DNA from: Mesorhizobium sp. WSM3862
GTDB taxonomy: Bacteria > Pseudomonadota > Alphaproteobacteria > Rhizobiales > Rhizobiaceae
Assembly: GCF_002294985.1 (NCBI RefSeq)
Contig: NZ_NSGE01000005.1
Location: 15,001 to 79,000 of the forward strand
DNA length: 64,000 nt
Direction of reading: 5' to 3'
Of the stretch, positions 32,684 through 40,219 are shown piece by piece. Made by a program: the position numbers and the translations under genes. Every line of letters begins with the position of its first letter. Position 1 is the first letter of the stretch. Under the pieces are notes generated by a model. That model did not search any database, was not told where the DNA came from, and saw only the letters and a program-made list of their open reading frames with translations.

Positions 32684-33838
32684 ATGTTCGAAACCTTCCT
32701 GCGCTTCGCCCGCCTCAGTGCGCCGCTTGTCCTGCTCGCCATGCTCCCGGCGCGAGCCTTCGCCGAGTCCTGCCCCGAGGATTGCTCCGAGCCCGCGCCC
32801 GTCGACATCTACAGCCACACCACCGCCGGCCATATGGCTCCAGCCGCGGCAGCTGCGTTGCCGCGCGTTTATGTGCCCAACCGTTCCTCGAACAGCGTTT
32901 CCGTCATCGACCCGGCGACGCTGAAGGAGGTCGACAGGTTTCCGGTCGGCAGCAAGCCGCAGCACGTCGTTCCTTCCTGGGACCTGAAGACGCTTTGGGT
33001 GGCCAATAACGGCACCGGCAAGAACGGCAGCCTGACGCCGATCGACCCGACGACCGGAAAGCCCGGCAAGCAGGTGCCGGTCGACGACCCCTACAACATG
33101 TACTTCATGCCGGACGGCAGCGCCGCCATCATCGTCGACGAGGCCCTGAGGCGGCTCGATCTGCGCGATCCGCGGACCATGGCGCTGCAAGCCGTCATCC
33201 CGACGCCGGCCTGCCCCGGCATCAACCATGCCGATTTCGCGGCCGACAATTCCTATGCGATCTTCACCTGCGAATATGGCGACGGCGGACTGGCCAAGAT
33301 CGACCTGAAGAACCGCAAGGTGCTCGGCCATCTCGACCTGTCGAAGATGGGCATGCCGCAGGACATAAGGCTCTCGCCCGACGGCAAGGTCTTCTACGTC
33401 GCCGATATGATGAATGACGGCGTCTTTCTGATCGAAGGCGACAGCTTCAAGGAGATCGGCTTCATTCCGACGGGCATTGGCGCGCATGGCTTCGTCGTCA
33501 GCCGCGACGGCAAGCGGCTCTATGTGTCGAATCGCGGCTCGCACAAAATGGAGCAAGGCCGCGCCGACGGGCCGGGCAGCGTGACGGTGATCGACTTCGC
33601 GACGCGCTCGGTCGTCGCCCAATGGCCGATCCCCGGCGGCGGCAGCCCCGACATGGGCAATGTCAGCGCCGACGGCAAGCAGCTCTGGCTCTCCGGCCGC
33701 TTCGACAGCGAGGTCTATATGATCGACACGACGTCGGGCGCCGTGACGAAGATCCGCGTCGGCGTCGAGCCGCACGGCCTGACGGTGTGGCCGCAGCCGG
33801 GGCGCTACTCGCAGGGGCATACGGGGAATATGCGGTAG
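32684..33838 (+). CDS. Secreted YVTN-type beta-propeller protein
   Basis: 384 residues. Signal peptide (LSAPLVLLAMLPARAFA) with cleavage near residue 27, followed by SCPEDCSEP, two closely spaced cysteines. The rest is about seven 40-residue repeats of YncE/YVTN kind (RVYVPNRSSNSVSVIDPATLKEVDRFPVGSKPQHV; LWVANNGTGK; KRLYVSNRGSHK). Periplasmic; ligand unknown. It has its own start 70 bp after the acyltransferase stop and could be a monocistronic gene. Confidence 0.85.
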   Translation: MFETFLRFARLSAPLVLLAMLPARAFAESCPEDCSEPAPVDIYSHTTAGHMAPAAAAALPRVYVPNRSSNSVSVIDPATLKEVDRFPVGSKPQHVVPSWDLKTLWVANNGTGKNGSLTPIDPTTGKPGKQVPVDDPYNMYFMPDGSAAIIVDEALRRLDLRDPRTMALQAVIPTPACPGINHADFAADNSYAIFTCEYGDGGLAKIDLKNRKVLGHLDLSKMGMPQDIRLSPDGKVFYVADMMNDGVFLIEGDSFKEIGFIPTGIGAHGFVVSRDGKRLYVSNRGSHKMEQGRADGPGSVTVIDFATRSVVAQWPIPGGGSPDMGNVSADGKQLWLSGRFDSEVYMIDTTSGAVTKIRVGVEPHGLTVWPQPGRYSQGHTGNMR

Positions 33839-33951
33839 GGTGTCGGTGACCTGCAAATGCTGACGACCTCAATCCCAATGGAGCCTTGGCACCATGTCCG
33901 CTGCCCTTCCGCGACGGCTCCCTGCCGATGCACTTGGAACTCGTCTGACCA

Positions 33952-33973
33952 TATTTCGATCATTGTCGAAATA
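33952..33973. promoter_or_regulatory. Palindromic operator upstream of arsR
   Basis: Perfect 8-bp arms TATTTCGA (33952-33959) and TCGAAATA (33966-33973) around TCATTG, 38 bp before the arsR start. The left half TATTTCGAT recurs at 34349-34357, just upstream of the flavoprotein gene. The geometry fits an ArsR dimer site. Confidence 0.6.
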
Positions 33974-34011
33974 GAGTTGACCGGCAGCGGCGGAGGGTGC
34001 AGTCTATTTCC

Positions 34012-34332
34012 ATGAAACTCGAACAAGCCGCAAAACAGCTCGAAGCCATCGGCAACCCGACACGGCTCAAGCTCTATCGCACACTGGTCAGAGCCGGCGA
34101 AGCTGGCCGGCCGGTGGGATACTTGCAGGACACCCTTGGCATCGCGGCCTCGACGCTGTCCCATCACCTGCATCGCCTCATTCTGACCGGCCTCGTGACG
34201 CAGGAGCGTCAGGCGACGACCCTCATCTGCCGGGCCAACTATCCTATCATGCGCGACTTGATCGGCTTCCTGGCTGACGAGTGCTGTGCTGACGCAGCTT
34301 GCGGCGCGACGGAGAGCGACGCGGCGGCATAG
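34012..34332 (+). CDS. arsR: ArsR-type metalloid repressor
   Basis: 106 residues from the ATG at 34012. Winged-helix core LEAIGNPTRLKLYRTLVRAG and recognition helix AASTLSHHLHRLILTGLV. A C-terminal Cys triad (Cys91, Cys92, Cys97 in ADECCADAACG) matches the As(III) site of the Acidithiobacillus ferrooxidans ArsR (Cys95, Cys96, Cys102), unlike the helix-3 CVC site of plasmid R773 ArsR. Cys73 is a further thiol. It heads a unit with a flavoprotein and an MFS gene and is preceded by a palindrome. The arsenic specificity is inferred from these cysteines. Confidence 0.85.
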   Translation: MKLEQAAKQLEAIGNPTRLKLYRTLVRAGEAGRPVGYLQDTLGIAASTLSHHLHRLILTGLVTQERQATTLICRANYPIMRDLIGFLADECCADAACGATESDAAA

Positions 34333-34377
34333 CCTCTTTTTTGCATCGTATTTCGATGATCCCGGAAGGATGGAAAA

Positions 34378-35772
34378 ATGTCGATGAATGACCCTGACGC
34401 CCTCCCTGTCGCCGTCATCGGAGCCGGCCCGGTCGGCTTGGCGGCTGCCGTCCAGCTCATCCAAAGGGGGCTCCCGGTGAAGGTCTATGAGGCCGGCGCT
34501 GGCATCGCCACAAATCTCAAGGACTGGGGCCATGTCCGGGTGTTCACGCCTTGGCGCTACTGTGTTGATCAGGCGGCCCGAAAGCGTCTTGAGGAGAGCG
34601 GCTGGACGATGCCCAAGCCCGAGGCGTTCCCCACCGCTGATGAATTGATTGCCCGCTACCTCGAGCCGCTAGCAAGGCTCCCTGAACTCTCCTCGTCCAT
34701 CGAAACCAGTGCACGCGTGATTGCTGTTTCGCGCTGGGGCGCAGACAAGGTCTTGAGCAAAGATCGAAAGGCGCGACCGTTCATGCTGGTGGTCGAAACC
34801 GGGGAAGGCATCAGGCGCGACAGTGCACGAGCCGTCATTGACGCCTCAGGCACGTGGCAGACGCCAAATCCACTTGGGGCCGGTGGTGTCCCGGCGGAGG
34901 GCGAAGCGGAGTTCGCAGACAAGATTGCCTATGGCATTCCCGACATTCTCGGCCGCGACCGCACCCTTTATGCCGGCCGCGCCACGCTTGTTGTCGGTTC
35001 GGGTCATTCGGCCGCCAATGCCCTGCTCGATCTCGATAGGCTGGCTGCGGTTGAGCCGGGAACCGCTTTTGTCTGGGCGACACGCGGGACCGATCTGGTT
35101 CGCATTTACAGCGGTGGAGACTTGGATCAACTGCCTGCCCGTGGCGAGCTTGGTTCTGACGTTCGCGAACTTGCGGAGAGCGGGCGCACAAAGCTCGTCA
35201 CTGGGTTCGCAACGCTGGCCATCCGCAGCTCAAACGGCCGCCTGGCAGTCGAAGGTCAGACGAAGGATGGCCTACAAATGCTCGGGCCTTTCGACCGCAT
35301 CATCGCAGCGACTGGCCAGCGGCCCGATCTGTCCCTTACGCGCGAGCTTAGGCTTGATCTCGACCCCTGGCTTGAGGGCGTAAAGGCGCTGGGGCCTCTG
35401 ATCGACCCCAACGAGCACTCCTGCGGCGACGTCCCCCCGCACGGCCATCGCGAACTGAGCCACCCCGAGCCCGACTTCTACACTGTCGGCATCAAGAGCT
35501 ACGGCCGCGCCCCGACCTTCTTGCTGCTGACCGGGTATGAACAGGTGCGGTCGGTCGCGGCAGCCCTCGCTGACGACATGGCGGCTGCGGATGCGGTGCA
35601 ACTGGTGCTACCCGAAACCGGCGTCTGCACGGTTCCCCAGTCGACCATACGCGCGACCGCTGGCGGATGCTGTGGTGGTCCCGCTTCTTCCGAGGCTGAC
35701 GCCTGTTGTCTCGCCGATGCTGAAGCGAAGGCCGCTGGCAAGGGTGGCTGCGGGTGCGGGGTGGCAGCCTAA
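34378..35772 (+). CDS. FAD/NAD(P)-dependent oxidoreductase with Cys-rich C-terminal tail
   Basis: 464 residues. The N-terminal dinucleotide fold is VAVIGAGPVGLAAAVQLIQRGLPVKVYEAG, and a second Rossmann motif is TLVVGSGHSAANALLDL, as in flavin monooxygenases and related reductases; RIIAATGQRPDL is the usual ATG motif. The last 34 residues carry six cysteines (431/432, 443/444, 458/460) in G-G-C-C-G-G, A-C-C-L and G-C-G-C-G contexts, an obvious soft-metal binding tail. ArsO-like flavoproteins in ars operons are the nearest concept; substrate unknown. AAGGA lies 9 bp before the ATG. Confidence 0.8.
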   Translation: MSMNDPDALPVAVIGAGPVGLAAAVQLIQRGLPVKVYEAGAGIATNLKDWGHVRVFTPWRYCVDQAARKRLEESGWTMPKPEAFPTADELIARYLEPLARLPELSSSIETSARVIAVSRWGADKVLSKDRKARPFMLVVETGEGIRRDSARAVIDASGTWQTPNPLGAGGVPAEGEAEFADKIAYGIPDILGRDRTLYAGRATLVVGSGHSAANALLDLDRLAAVEPGTAFVWATRGTDLVRIYSGGDLDQLPARGELGSDVRELAESGRTKLVTGFATLAIRSSNGRLAVEGQTKDGLQMLGPFDRIIAATGQRPDLSLTRELRLDLDPWLEGVKALGPLIDPNEHSCGDVPPHGHRELSHPEPDFYTVGIKSYGRAPTFLLLTGYEQVRSVAAALADDMAAADAVQLVLPETGVCTVPQSTIRATAGGCCGGPASSEADACCLADAEAKAAGKGGCGCGVAA

Positions 35773-35786
35773 TCGCATCACGCCCG

Positions 35787-36986
35787 ATGGAACGCAGTCG
35801 CCGAACGATCATCACCGTCCTCGGCCTGACCCAAATCATGGCCTGGGGGTCCACCTATTACCTGCCGGCGGTGATTGCACCAAAGGTCGCCGCCGACACC
35901 GGCTGGCCGCTGCCTTGGGTCCTGGGTGGATTGTCGCTTGGCCTGCTCGTCGCCGGGCTGATCTCACCTCGCGTCGGCTCGTCCATTGAGCGCCACGGCG
36001 GCCGGAACGTTCTTGCGTTCAGCGCCGGCTGCATCGGCATCGGCCAGATCGGGCTCGCTGCCTCGCCGAACCTTGCCGCCTACATCGCAGCATGGCTCGT
36101 TGTTGGGCTTGGAATGGGGGCGGGCTTGTACGATGCCGCTTTCGCGACCCTCGGCCGGCTCTACGGACATAGCGCGCGCTCGGCCATCACAACCCTTTCG
36201 CTGTTCGGCGGCTTCGCCAGCACGTTCTGTTGGCCGATCTCGGCCTTCCTGATGGGCGAGACGGGCTGGCGCGGCACATGCCTCGTCTATGCTTCGGTGC
36301 AGTTGTTCTTCGCCCTGCCTCTCTATCTCGGAATGTTGCCGCGTCGGGCGCCGCTGCCGTGCGTCACAGATCGGCCTGGAAAGGAGCAGGTTGGCACCCC
36401 AGTTCAGCCGGCCGCAGTTCCGATCATGGTCGTCCTGGCTGCCACGCTGACCTTGGCGGCGGTCATTTCGTCGACGGTGTCAGTTCATCTCCTCACCATC
36501 TTGCAGGCCAGCGGCATGGCGCTCGCCGCTGCCGTTGGGCTCGGAGCACTGGTCGGCCCCGCTCAGGTGTCGGCGCGTGCCGTCGAGATGATCATCGCCC
36601 GCTACCATCATCCCATCTGGACCAAGTTCGCGTCGGTGAGCTTCGTCGCCATCGGCATTGGTGCGCTCTGCGTCGGGGTTCCGGTGGTGCCTGTGGCGCT
36701 GGCGTTCTACGGTGCAGGCATCGGCCTCGAAACGATAGCGCGAGGCACGCTGCCGCTCGCTCTGTTCGGTCCGTCGGGATACGCGAGACTGATGGGGCGA
36801 CTTGCCATGCCCAGCTTGATCGCTCAAGCAGCAGCGCCGTCTGTCGGAGCGCTATTGTTGGAGCATGTGGGCGCTCACGGCACTCTAGCAGCTCTCGCTG
36901 GCTTGGCGCTGCTGAACGTCGGACTGGCGTGTAGCCTTGGCTGGCTGATCTTCCGTCGTCGAACCTTAGAGGTACAGGCGCAGTGA
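35787..36986 (+). CDS. MFS transporter, candidate arsenical efflux (ArsK-like)
   Basis: 399 residues, 12 membrane helices, MFS fold (GLTQIMAWGSTYYLPAV... at helix 1; ISPRVGSSIERHGGRNVL as the A-like loop). It follows the flavoprotein by 14 bp in a likely operon with arsR. An As(III)-exporting MFS (ArsK) has been described in Agrobacterium; similarity of context suggests the same role here, but the substrate is inferred. The start at 35787 is ATG; an upstream GTG would overlap the flavoprotein. Confidence 0.78.
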   Translation: MERSRRTIITVLGLTQIMAWGSTYYLPAVIAPKVAADTGWPLPWVLGGLSLGLLVAGLISPRVGSSIERHGGRNVLAFSAGCIGIGQIGLAASPNLAAYIAAWLVVGLGMGAGLYDAAFATLGRLYGHSARSAITTLSLFGGFASTFCWPISAFLMGETGWRGTCLVYASVQLFFALPLYLGMLPRRAPLPCVTDRPGKEQVGTPVQPAAVPIMVVLAATLTLAAVISSTVSVHLLTILQASGMALAAAVGLGALVGPAQVSARAVEMIIARYHHPIWTKFASVSFVAIGIGALCVGVPVVPVALAFYGAGIGLETIARGTLPLALFGPSGYARLMGRLAMPSLIAQAAAPSVGALLLEHVGAHGTLAALAGLALLNVGLACSLGWLIFRRRTLEVQAQ

Positions 36987-37083
36987 TGCTTTGTAACCGG
37001 CCGGTAGCCCTGTGAAGCGGTTGGCCAGCCCATGAAGCTCCGTCACTTCGGCAACTGCCTGGTTGAAGATCAAAGAGACCAAT

Positions 37084-37168
37084 TGGTGCCCCTAGCCGGG
37101 ATCGAACCAGCACTCCTTGCGGAACTCGATTTTGAGTCGAGCGCGTCTACCTATTCCGCCATAGGGGC
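37084..37168 (-). tRNA. tRNA-Leu (CAA)
   Basis: Cloverleaf on the minus strand: acceptor GCCCCTA/TAGGGGC (37168-37162 and 37094-37088), anticodon stem CTCGA/TCGAG with loop CTCAAAA (anticodon CAA, reads UUG), a long variable arm typical for Leu, T-arm GGTTCGATCCC, and an encoded CCA end (37086-37084). Confidence 0.95.
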
Positions 37169-37196
37169 TCAGGCCGGGCGGCCTGGATGGGCGCGG

Positions 37197-37224
37197 ACTA
37201 TACGGGCGGACGGGCTTTCGTCAA
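37197..37224 (-). promoter_or_regulatory. Sigma-70 promoter of tRNA-Leu
   Basis: TTGACG (37224-37219), 16-bp spacer, TATAGT (37202-37197) on the minus strand, about 28 bp upstream of the mature tRNA 5' end. GC-rich sequence after the -10 box fits a stringently controlled tRNA promoter. Confidence 0.7.
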
Positions 37225-37432
37225 CTGGCCTGTTGCGATTTGCCAATGCTGGCTGCACCCGGCCATGCCTTTCAGTCTCGTGAAGGTGCCGCCATTGTGC
37301 GGCGCGGAAAATCTTTCTAGACAGGGGATGCGTTGAAGCGCCTCGGATCCCAAAGGGTGGATGCGGCGCTTTGGGACCTTGTCTTCCTGCCACCCGGTGT
37401 CCAAAACCACTGCGCGCTTTTCAGGAGAGCCG

Positions 37433-38023
37433 ATGCTTCGCGGACTTTACGACTGGACGATGTCCCTGGCGGCAAGGAAATCGGCCGAATGGTGGCTGGC
37501 CTTCATCGCCTTCGTGGAAAGCTCGGTCTTTCTGGTGCCGGCCGACGTGCTCTATCTGCCGATGGCGCTGTCCAAGCCGGAGCGCGCCTATCGCTACGCG
37601 CTGGTAGCAACGGTGGCCTCGGTGCTCGGCGGCGTCGCCGGCTGGTTCATCGGCCACTACGCCTACGAGGCGGTCGCCAAGCCGATTCTGGAATTCTACG
37701 GCAAGTATGACGAGTTCGAGCAGTTGCGGACCTCATCCGGCGTCGGCTTCATCGTCCTGATGCTGATCACCTCGGGCGCGGCGCATTTGCCGCCGATCAA
37801 GGTCGTGACGATCCTGTCGGGCGTCATCGGCGTCAACCTCCTGCTGTTCATCGGGCTGGCGATCGTTGCGCGCGGCGCCCGTTTTCTGCTGCTTGCCTGG
37901 CTGCTGCGCCGCTACGGCGAGTCGATCAGGGAGTTCATCGAGAAACGGCTGGGCATGATCGTCAGCGCCGGCGCCGCTGCCCTTATTTTGCTCTATATCG
38001 CGGTCAGATACGCCCACGGATAA
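37433..38023 (+). CDS. YqaA/DedA-like membrane protein
   Basis: 196 residues with four or more membrane segments and the VTT/DedA-like pattern E-S-S-V-F-L-V-P-A-D near residue 27 and G-G-V-A-G-W-F-I-G at about 65. Such proteins are implicated in lipid or membrane homeostasis. AGGAGAG precedes the ATG at 37433. The stop TAA is followed directly by a palindrome (38023-38071). Confidence 0.82.
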   Translation: MLRGLYDWTMSLAARKSAEWWLAFIAFVESSVFLVPADVLYLPMALSKPERAYRYALVATVASVLGGVAGWFIGHYAYEAVAKPILEFYGKYDEFEQLRTSSGVGFIVLMLITSGAAHLPPIKVVTILSGVIGVNLLLFIGLAIVARGARFLLLAWLLRRYGESIREFIEKRLGMIVSAGAAALILLYIAVRYAHG

Positions 38024-38071
38024 TGCATGTCGGCCAAAAGTGCGCAGCGGTTTTGGGAGAACGACATGCAT
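38023..38071. repeat. Intergenic palindrome, shared-core family
   Basis: Outer arms ATGCATGTCG (38023-38032) and CGACATGCAT (38062-38071) are perfectly complementary; inner CCAAAA/TTTTGG also pair. The core AAAAGTGCGCAGCGGTTTT is shared with copies at 8105, 47967 and, in part, 45978. Confidence 0.75.
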
Positions 38072-38150
38072 CGAAACAAGACTCAAGCGCGGCGCCTGAA
38101 TTCATTTCTGCGCGACGCGCTTTAGGTGCCAAGCGAACGGATCACGACCG

Positions 38151-38669
38151 ATGACAGCGACCATGACCGCCGACACTGGACGCCAGCGGACGCGTGCCGC
38201 GCTGTTCCTGGCCGTCGCCATGGCGGCGACGGTCGGCTCGGCGCTCGCCTTCCAGTATATCGGCGGCTACATTCCCTGCCATCTGTGCCTGGAGCAGCGC
38301 ACGCCCTATTATATCGGCGCGCCGCTGATGCTGGTCGCGGCCGCTGCCTCAATGCTGCGCGCGCCGGCCTGGTTGACGCGCGGCCTGCTGGCGATCGGTG
38401 GCCTGTTGATGCTCTATGGCCTCTATCTCGGCGTCTACCACTCGGGCGTCGAGTGGGCGTGGTGGCCTGGCCCCGCCGACTGCACGGCCAGCGCCGGTCC
38501 GGTCGACACCGGCGGCAAGGGCGTGCTCGATGCGCTGGACAAGTTCGTGCCGCCCTCCTGCGACAAGGCCGCGCTTCGCATTCTCGGCCTGTCGCTCGCC
38601 GGCTGGAACGCCATCGCTAGCCTCATCCTGGCCGCCGTCGCCTTACGCTGCGCGCTCGCGCGCGACTGA
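38151..38669 (+). CDS. dsbB: Disulfide bond formation protein B-like
   Basis: 172 residues, four membrane helices. It has the two periplasmic Cys pairs of DsbB: Cys43-x-x-Cys46 (IPCHLC) and Cys111/Cys137. It would pass electrons from DsbA to quinone. No dsbA is adjacent. The ATG at 38151 is used; an ATG at 38163 is also possible. The gene starts 80 bp after the palindrome at 38023-38071. Confidence 0.9.
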   Translation: MTATMTADTGRQRTRAALFLAVAMAATVGSALAFQYIGGYIPCHLCLEQRTPYYIGAPLMLVAAAASMLRAPAWLTRGLLAIGGLLMLYGLYLGVYHSGVEWAWWPGPADCTASAGPVDTGGKGVLDALDKFVPPSCDKAALRILGLSLAGWNAIASLILAAVALRCALARD

Positions 38670-38686
38670 GCTACACAGCCGTAGTG

Positions 38687-38794
38687 ACGGGGAGAAAAGA
38701 GGCCGTCATCAATGGCTTCGCCAATGATCGACGTGCAGAATGGGCGACGTCGCGGCGCACAATTCCTTCTCCCCGTAACTAAACGGAGAGAAGG
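38687..38794. repeat. Composite inverted repeats (TTCTCCCCGT type)
   Basis: ACGGGGAGAA at 38687-38696 is complementary to TTCTCCCCGT at 38767-38776. The latter is also the left arm of a local hairpin CCTTCTCCCCGT / ACGGAGAGAAGG (38765-38776, 38783-38794; one mismatch, 6-nt loop). This alternative pairing lies between the dsbB stop and the HNH gene stop and is of the kind seen after secA. Confidence 0.6.
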
Positions 38795-38868
38795 TGGCGC
38801 CAGCCGGATGAGGGCAACGCCGAAGATCGGCAATTTGTCGTTGCATGGCCGGTCGATTGTGCCGAACT

Positions 38869-39426
38869 CTACGGCTCCAATTCGACATCCCAGTAGAGAT
38901 AATCCATCCAGCTTTCATGCAGATGGTTGGGCGGGAACAGGCGGCCGTTATTGTGCAGATCGTGCACGGTCGGCTGATAGGGTTTTTGCAGCGGCCACAT
39001 CTTGGCCTGCGCCGGCATCATGCCGCCTTTCCTGAGATTGCAGGGCGAGCAGGCGGCCACGACGTTCTCCCAGGTCGTCGCCCCGCCGCGATGGCGCGGG
39101 ATGACATGGTCGAAGGTGAGATCGTCGGTCGTGCCGCAATACTGGCACTGGAAGCGGTCGCGCAGAAAGACGTTGAAGCGGGTGAAGGCGGGATGCCGCG
39201 ACGGCCTCACATAGGCCTTCAGACTCACCACGCTCGGCAGCTTCATCGAGAAGGTCGGCGAGGAGACGGCGTGTTCGTATTCGGCGACGATATTGACCCG
39301 GTCGAGGAAGACAGCCTTGATGGCGTCCTGCCACGACCAGAGCGACAGGGGGTAATAGCTGAGCGGACGGTAATCCGCATTCAGCACCAGCGCGGGAAGC
39401 CCATCCGGAGATACGGCAACCGTCAC
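38869..39426 (-). CDS. HNH endonuclease
   Basis: 185 residues. The HNH core is FQCQYCGTTDDLTFDHVIPRHRGG...NVVAACSPCNLRKGG: two C-x-x-C zinc knuckles, catalytic H in DH and N in ENVV. The N-terminal ALVLNADYRPLSYYPLSLWSWQDAIKAVFLDR is typical of chromosomal HNH proteins related to McrA. The start is GTG at 39426 with AAGGAGG 9 bp upstream. No methylase is adjacent, so it is not an evident restriction system. Confidence 0.88.
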   Translation of the reverse strand: MTVAVSPDGLPALVLNADYRPLSYYPLSLWSWQDAIKAVFLDRVNIVAEYEHAVSSPTFSMKLPSVVSLKAYVRPSRHPAFTRFNVFLRDRFQCQYCGTTDDLTFDHVIPRHRGGATTWENVVAACSPCNLRKGGMMPAQAKMWPLQKPYQPTVHDLHNNGRLFPPNHLHESWMDYLYWDVELEP

Positions 39427-39536
39427 GTAGTTGGCCTCCTTCGTTCCAAACCGAACGCCACGGATACTGTAAGCCCGACATGACAGGGATGTGAAGCGGA
39501 TTGTCGTTCGGCGAAACGTTCAAAAACGCATGATTT

Positions 39537-40196
39537 TCATGCTTTTTCGGCCATCTCGACAGGTGGCGCCGCGTCCCTGCCCTTCAATTCCCGATAGTAG
39601 GCCCAGAAAAGCCGCGACGCGACCCCTCGCCACGGGCTCCATGATTCGGCCAGTCGAATCAGAGTTTTCTCCGGCGGACGAGGGTCGATGCCCAGGGCAT
39701 GGCCGACCGCCGTCTGCAGCGCGACGTCGCGCGCGGGAAACACATCGGGGTGGCCGGCGGCGAACAGCAGGTAGCACTCCGCCGTCCACGGTCCGATGCC
39801 CGGCACCGCCGTCATCGCCGCGATCGCCTCGTCGGCATCGAGCGAGCAGAGATGGTGGAGGTCAAGCCCGCCGGCCACGGCTTGCGCGATGGCGATCAGC
39901 CCGCGCTGCTTCGGCCGCGACAGGCCGGCCTCGCGGAAAATATCCTCGCCGGCGCAAAGGATGCCTTCCGGCGTCAGCGGATCGACCAGCCTGATCAGCC
40001 GGCCGAAAATGGCATCGGCGCTGGCGCGGGATACCTGCTGCGAGACGATGATCGACGCGAGGCTGCCGAATCCGGGCTCGGAGAGCCTCAGCGGCACCTC
40101 GCCGGCCATGCCGCGTACCTTCTCCAGCCGTGGATCGAACTGGCAGAGCGCGTCGAGTCCTGCCGCAATGTCGTCGAGCGAGGCGATGCGTTGCAC
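39537..40196 (-). CDS. DNA-3-methyladenine glycosylase II (AlkA-like, HhH-GPD)
   Basis: 219 residues. The helix-hairpin-helix VPGIGPWTA (131-139) and catalytic Asp157 (PARDVALQ) identify the HhH-GPD superfamily, and the absence of a C-terminal Fe-S Cys cluster excludes Nth/MutY. It excises alkylated bases. The start is GTG at 40196, 23 bp from the divergent gluQRS start. Confidence 0.88.
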   Translation of the reverse strand: MQRIASLDDIAAGLDALCQFDPRLEKVRGMAGEVPLRLSEPGFGSLASIIVSQQVSRASADAIFGRLIRLVDPLTPEGILCAGEDIFREAGLSRPKQRGLIAIAQAVAGGLDLHHLCSLDADEAIAAMTAVPGIGPWTAECYLLFAAGHPDVFPARDVALQTAVGHALGIDPRPPEKTLIRLAESWSPWRGVASRLFWAYYRELKGRDAAPPVEMAEKA

Positions 40197-40219
40197 GTTT
40201 GCTTGTTCCCAGGGCGCTC

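Noticed and set aside
33870..33900. GGCACCA near 33888 as a second copy of the tRNA-Leu 3' end (attachment site)
   Set aside because: Seven bases only, in the wrong orientation for a direct repeat, and no integrase nearby.
38869..39426. HNH gene as part of a restriction or anti-phage system
   Set aside because: No methyltransferase, helicase or other defence gene is adjacent; this type of HNH gene is common and solitary in alphaproteobacterial chromosomes.
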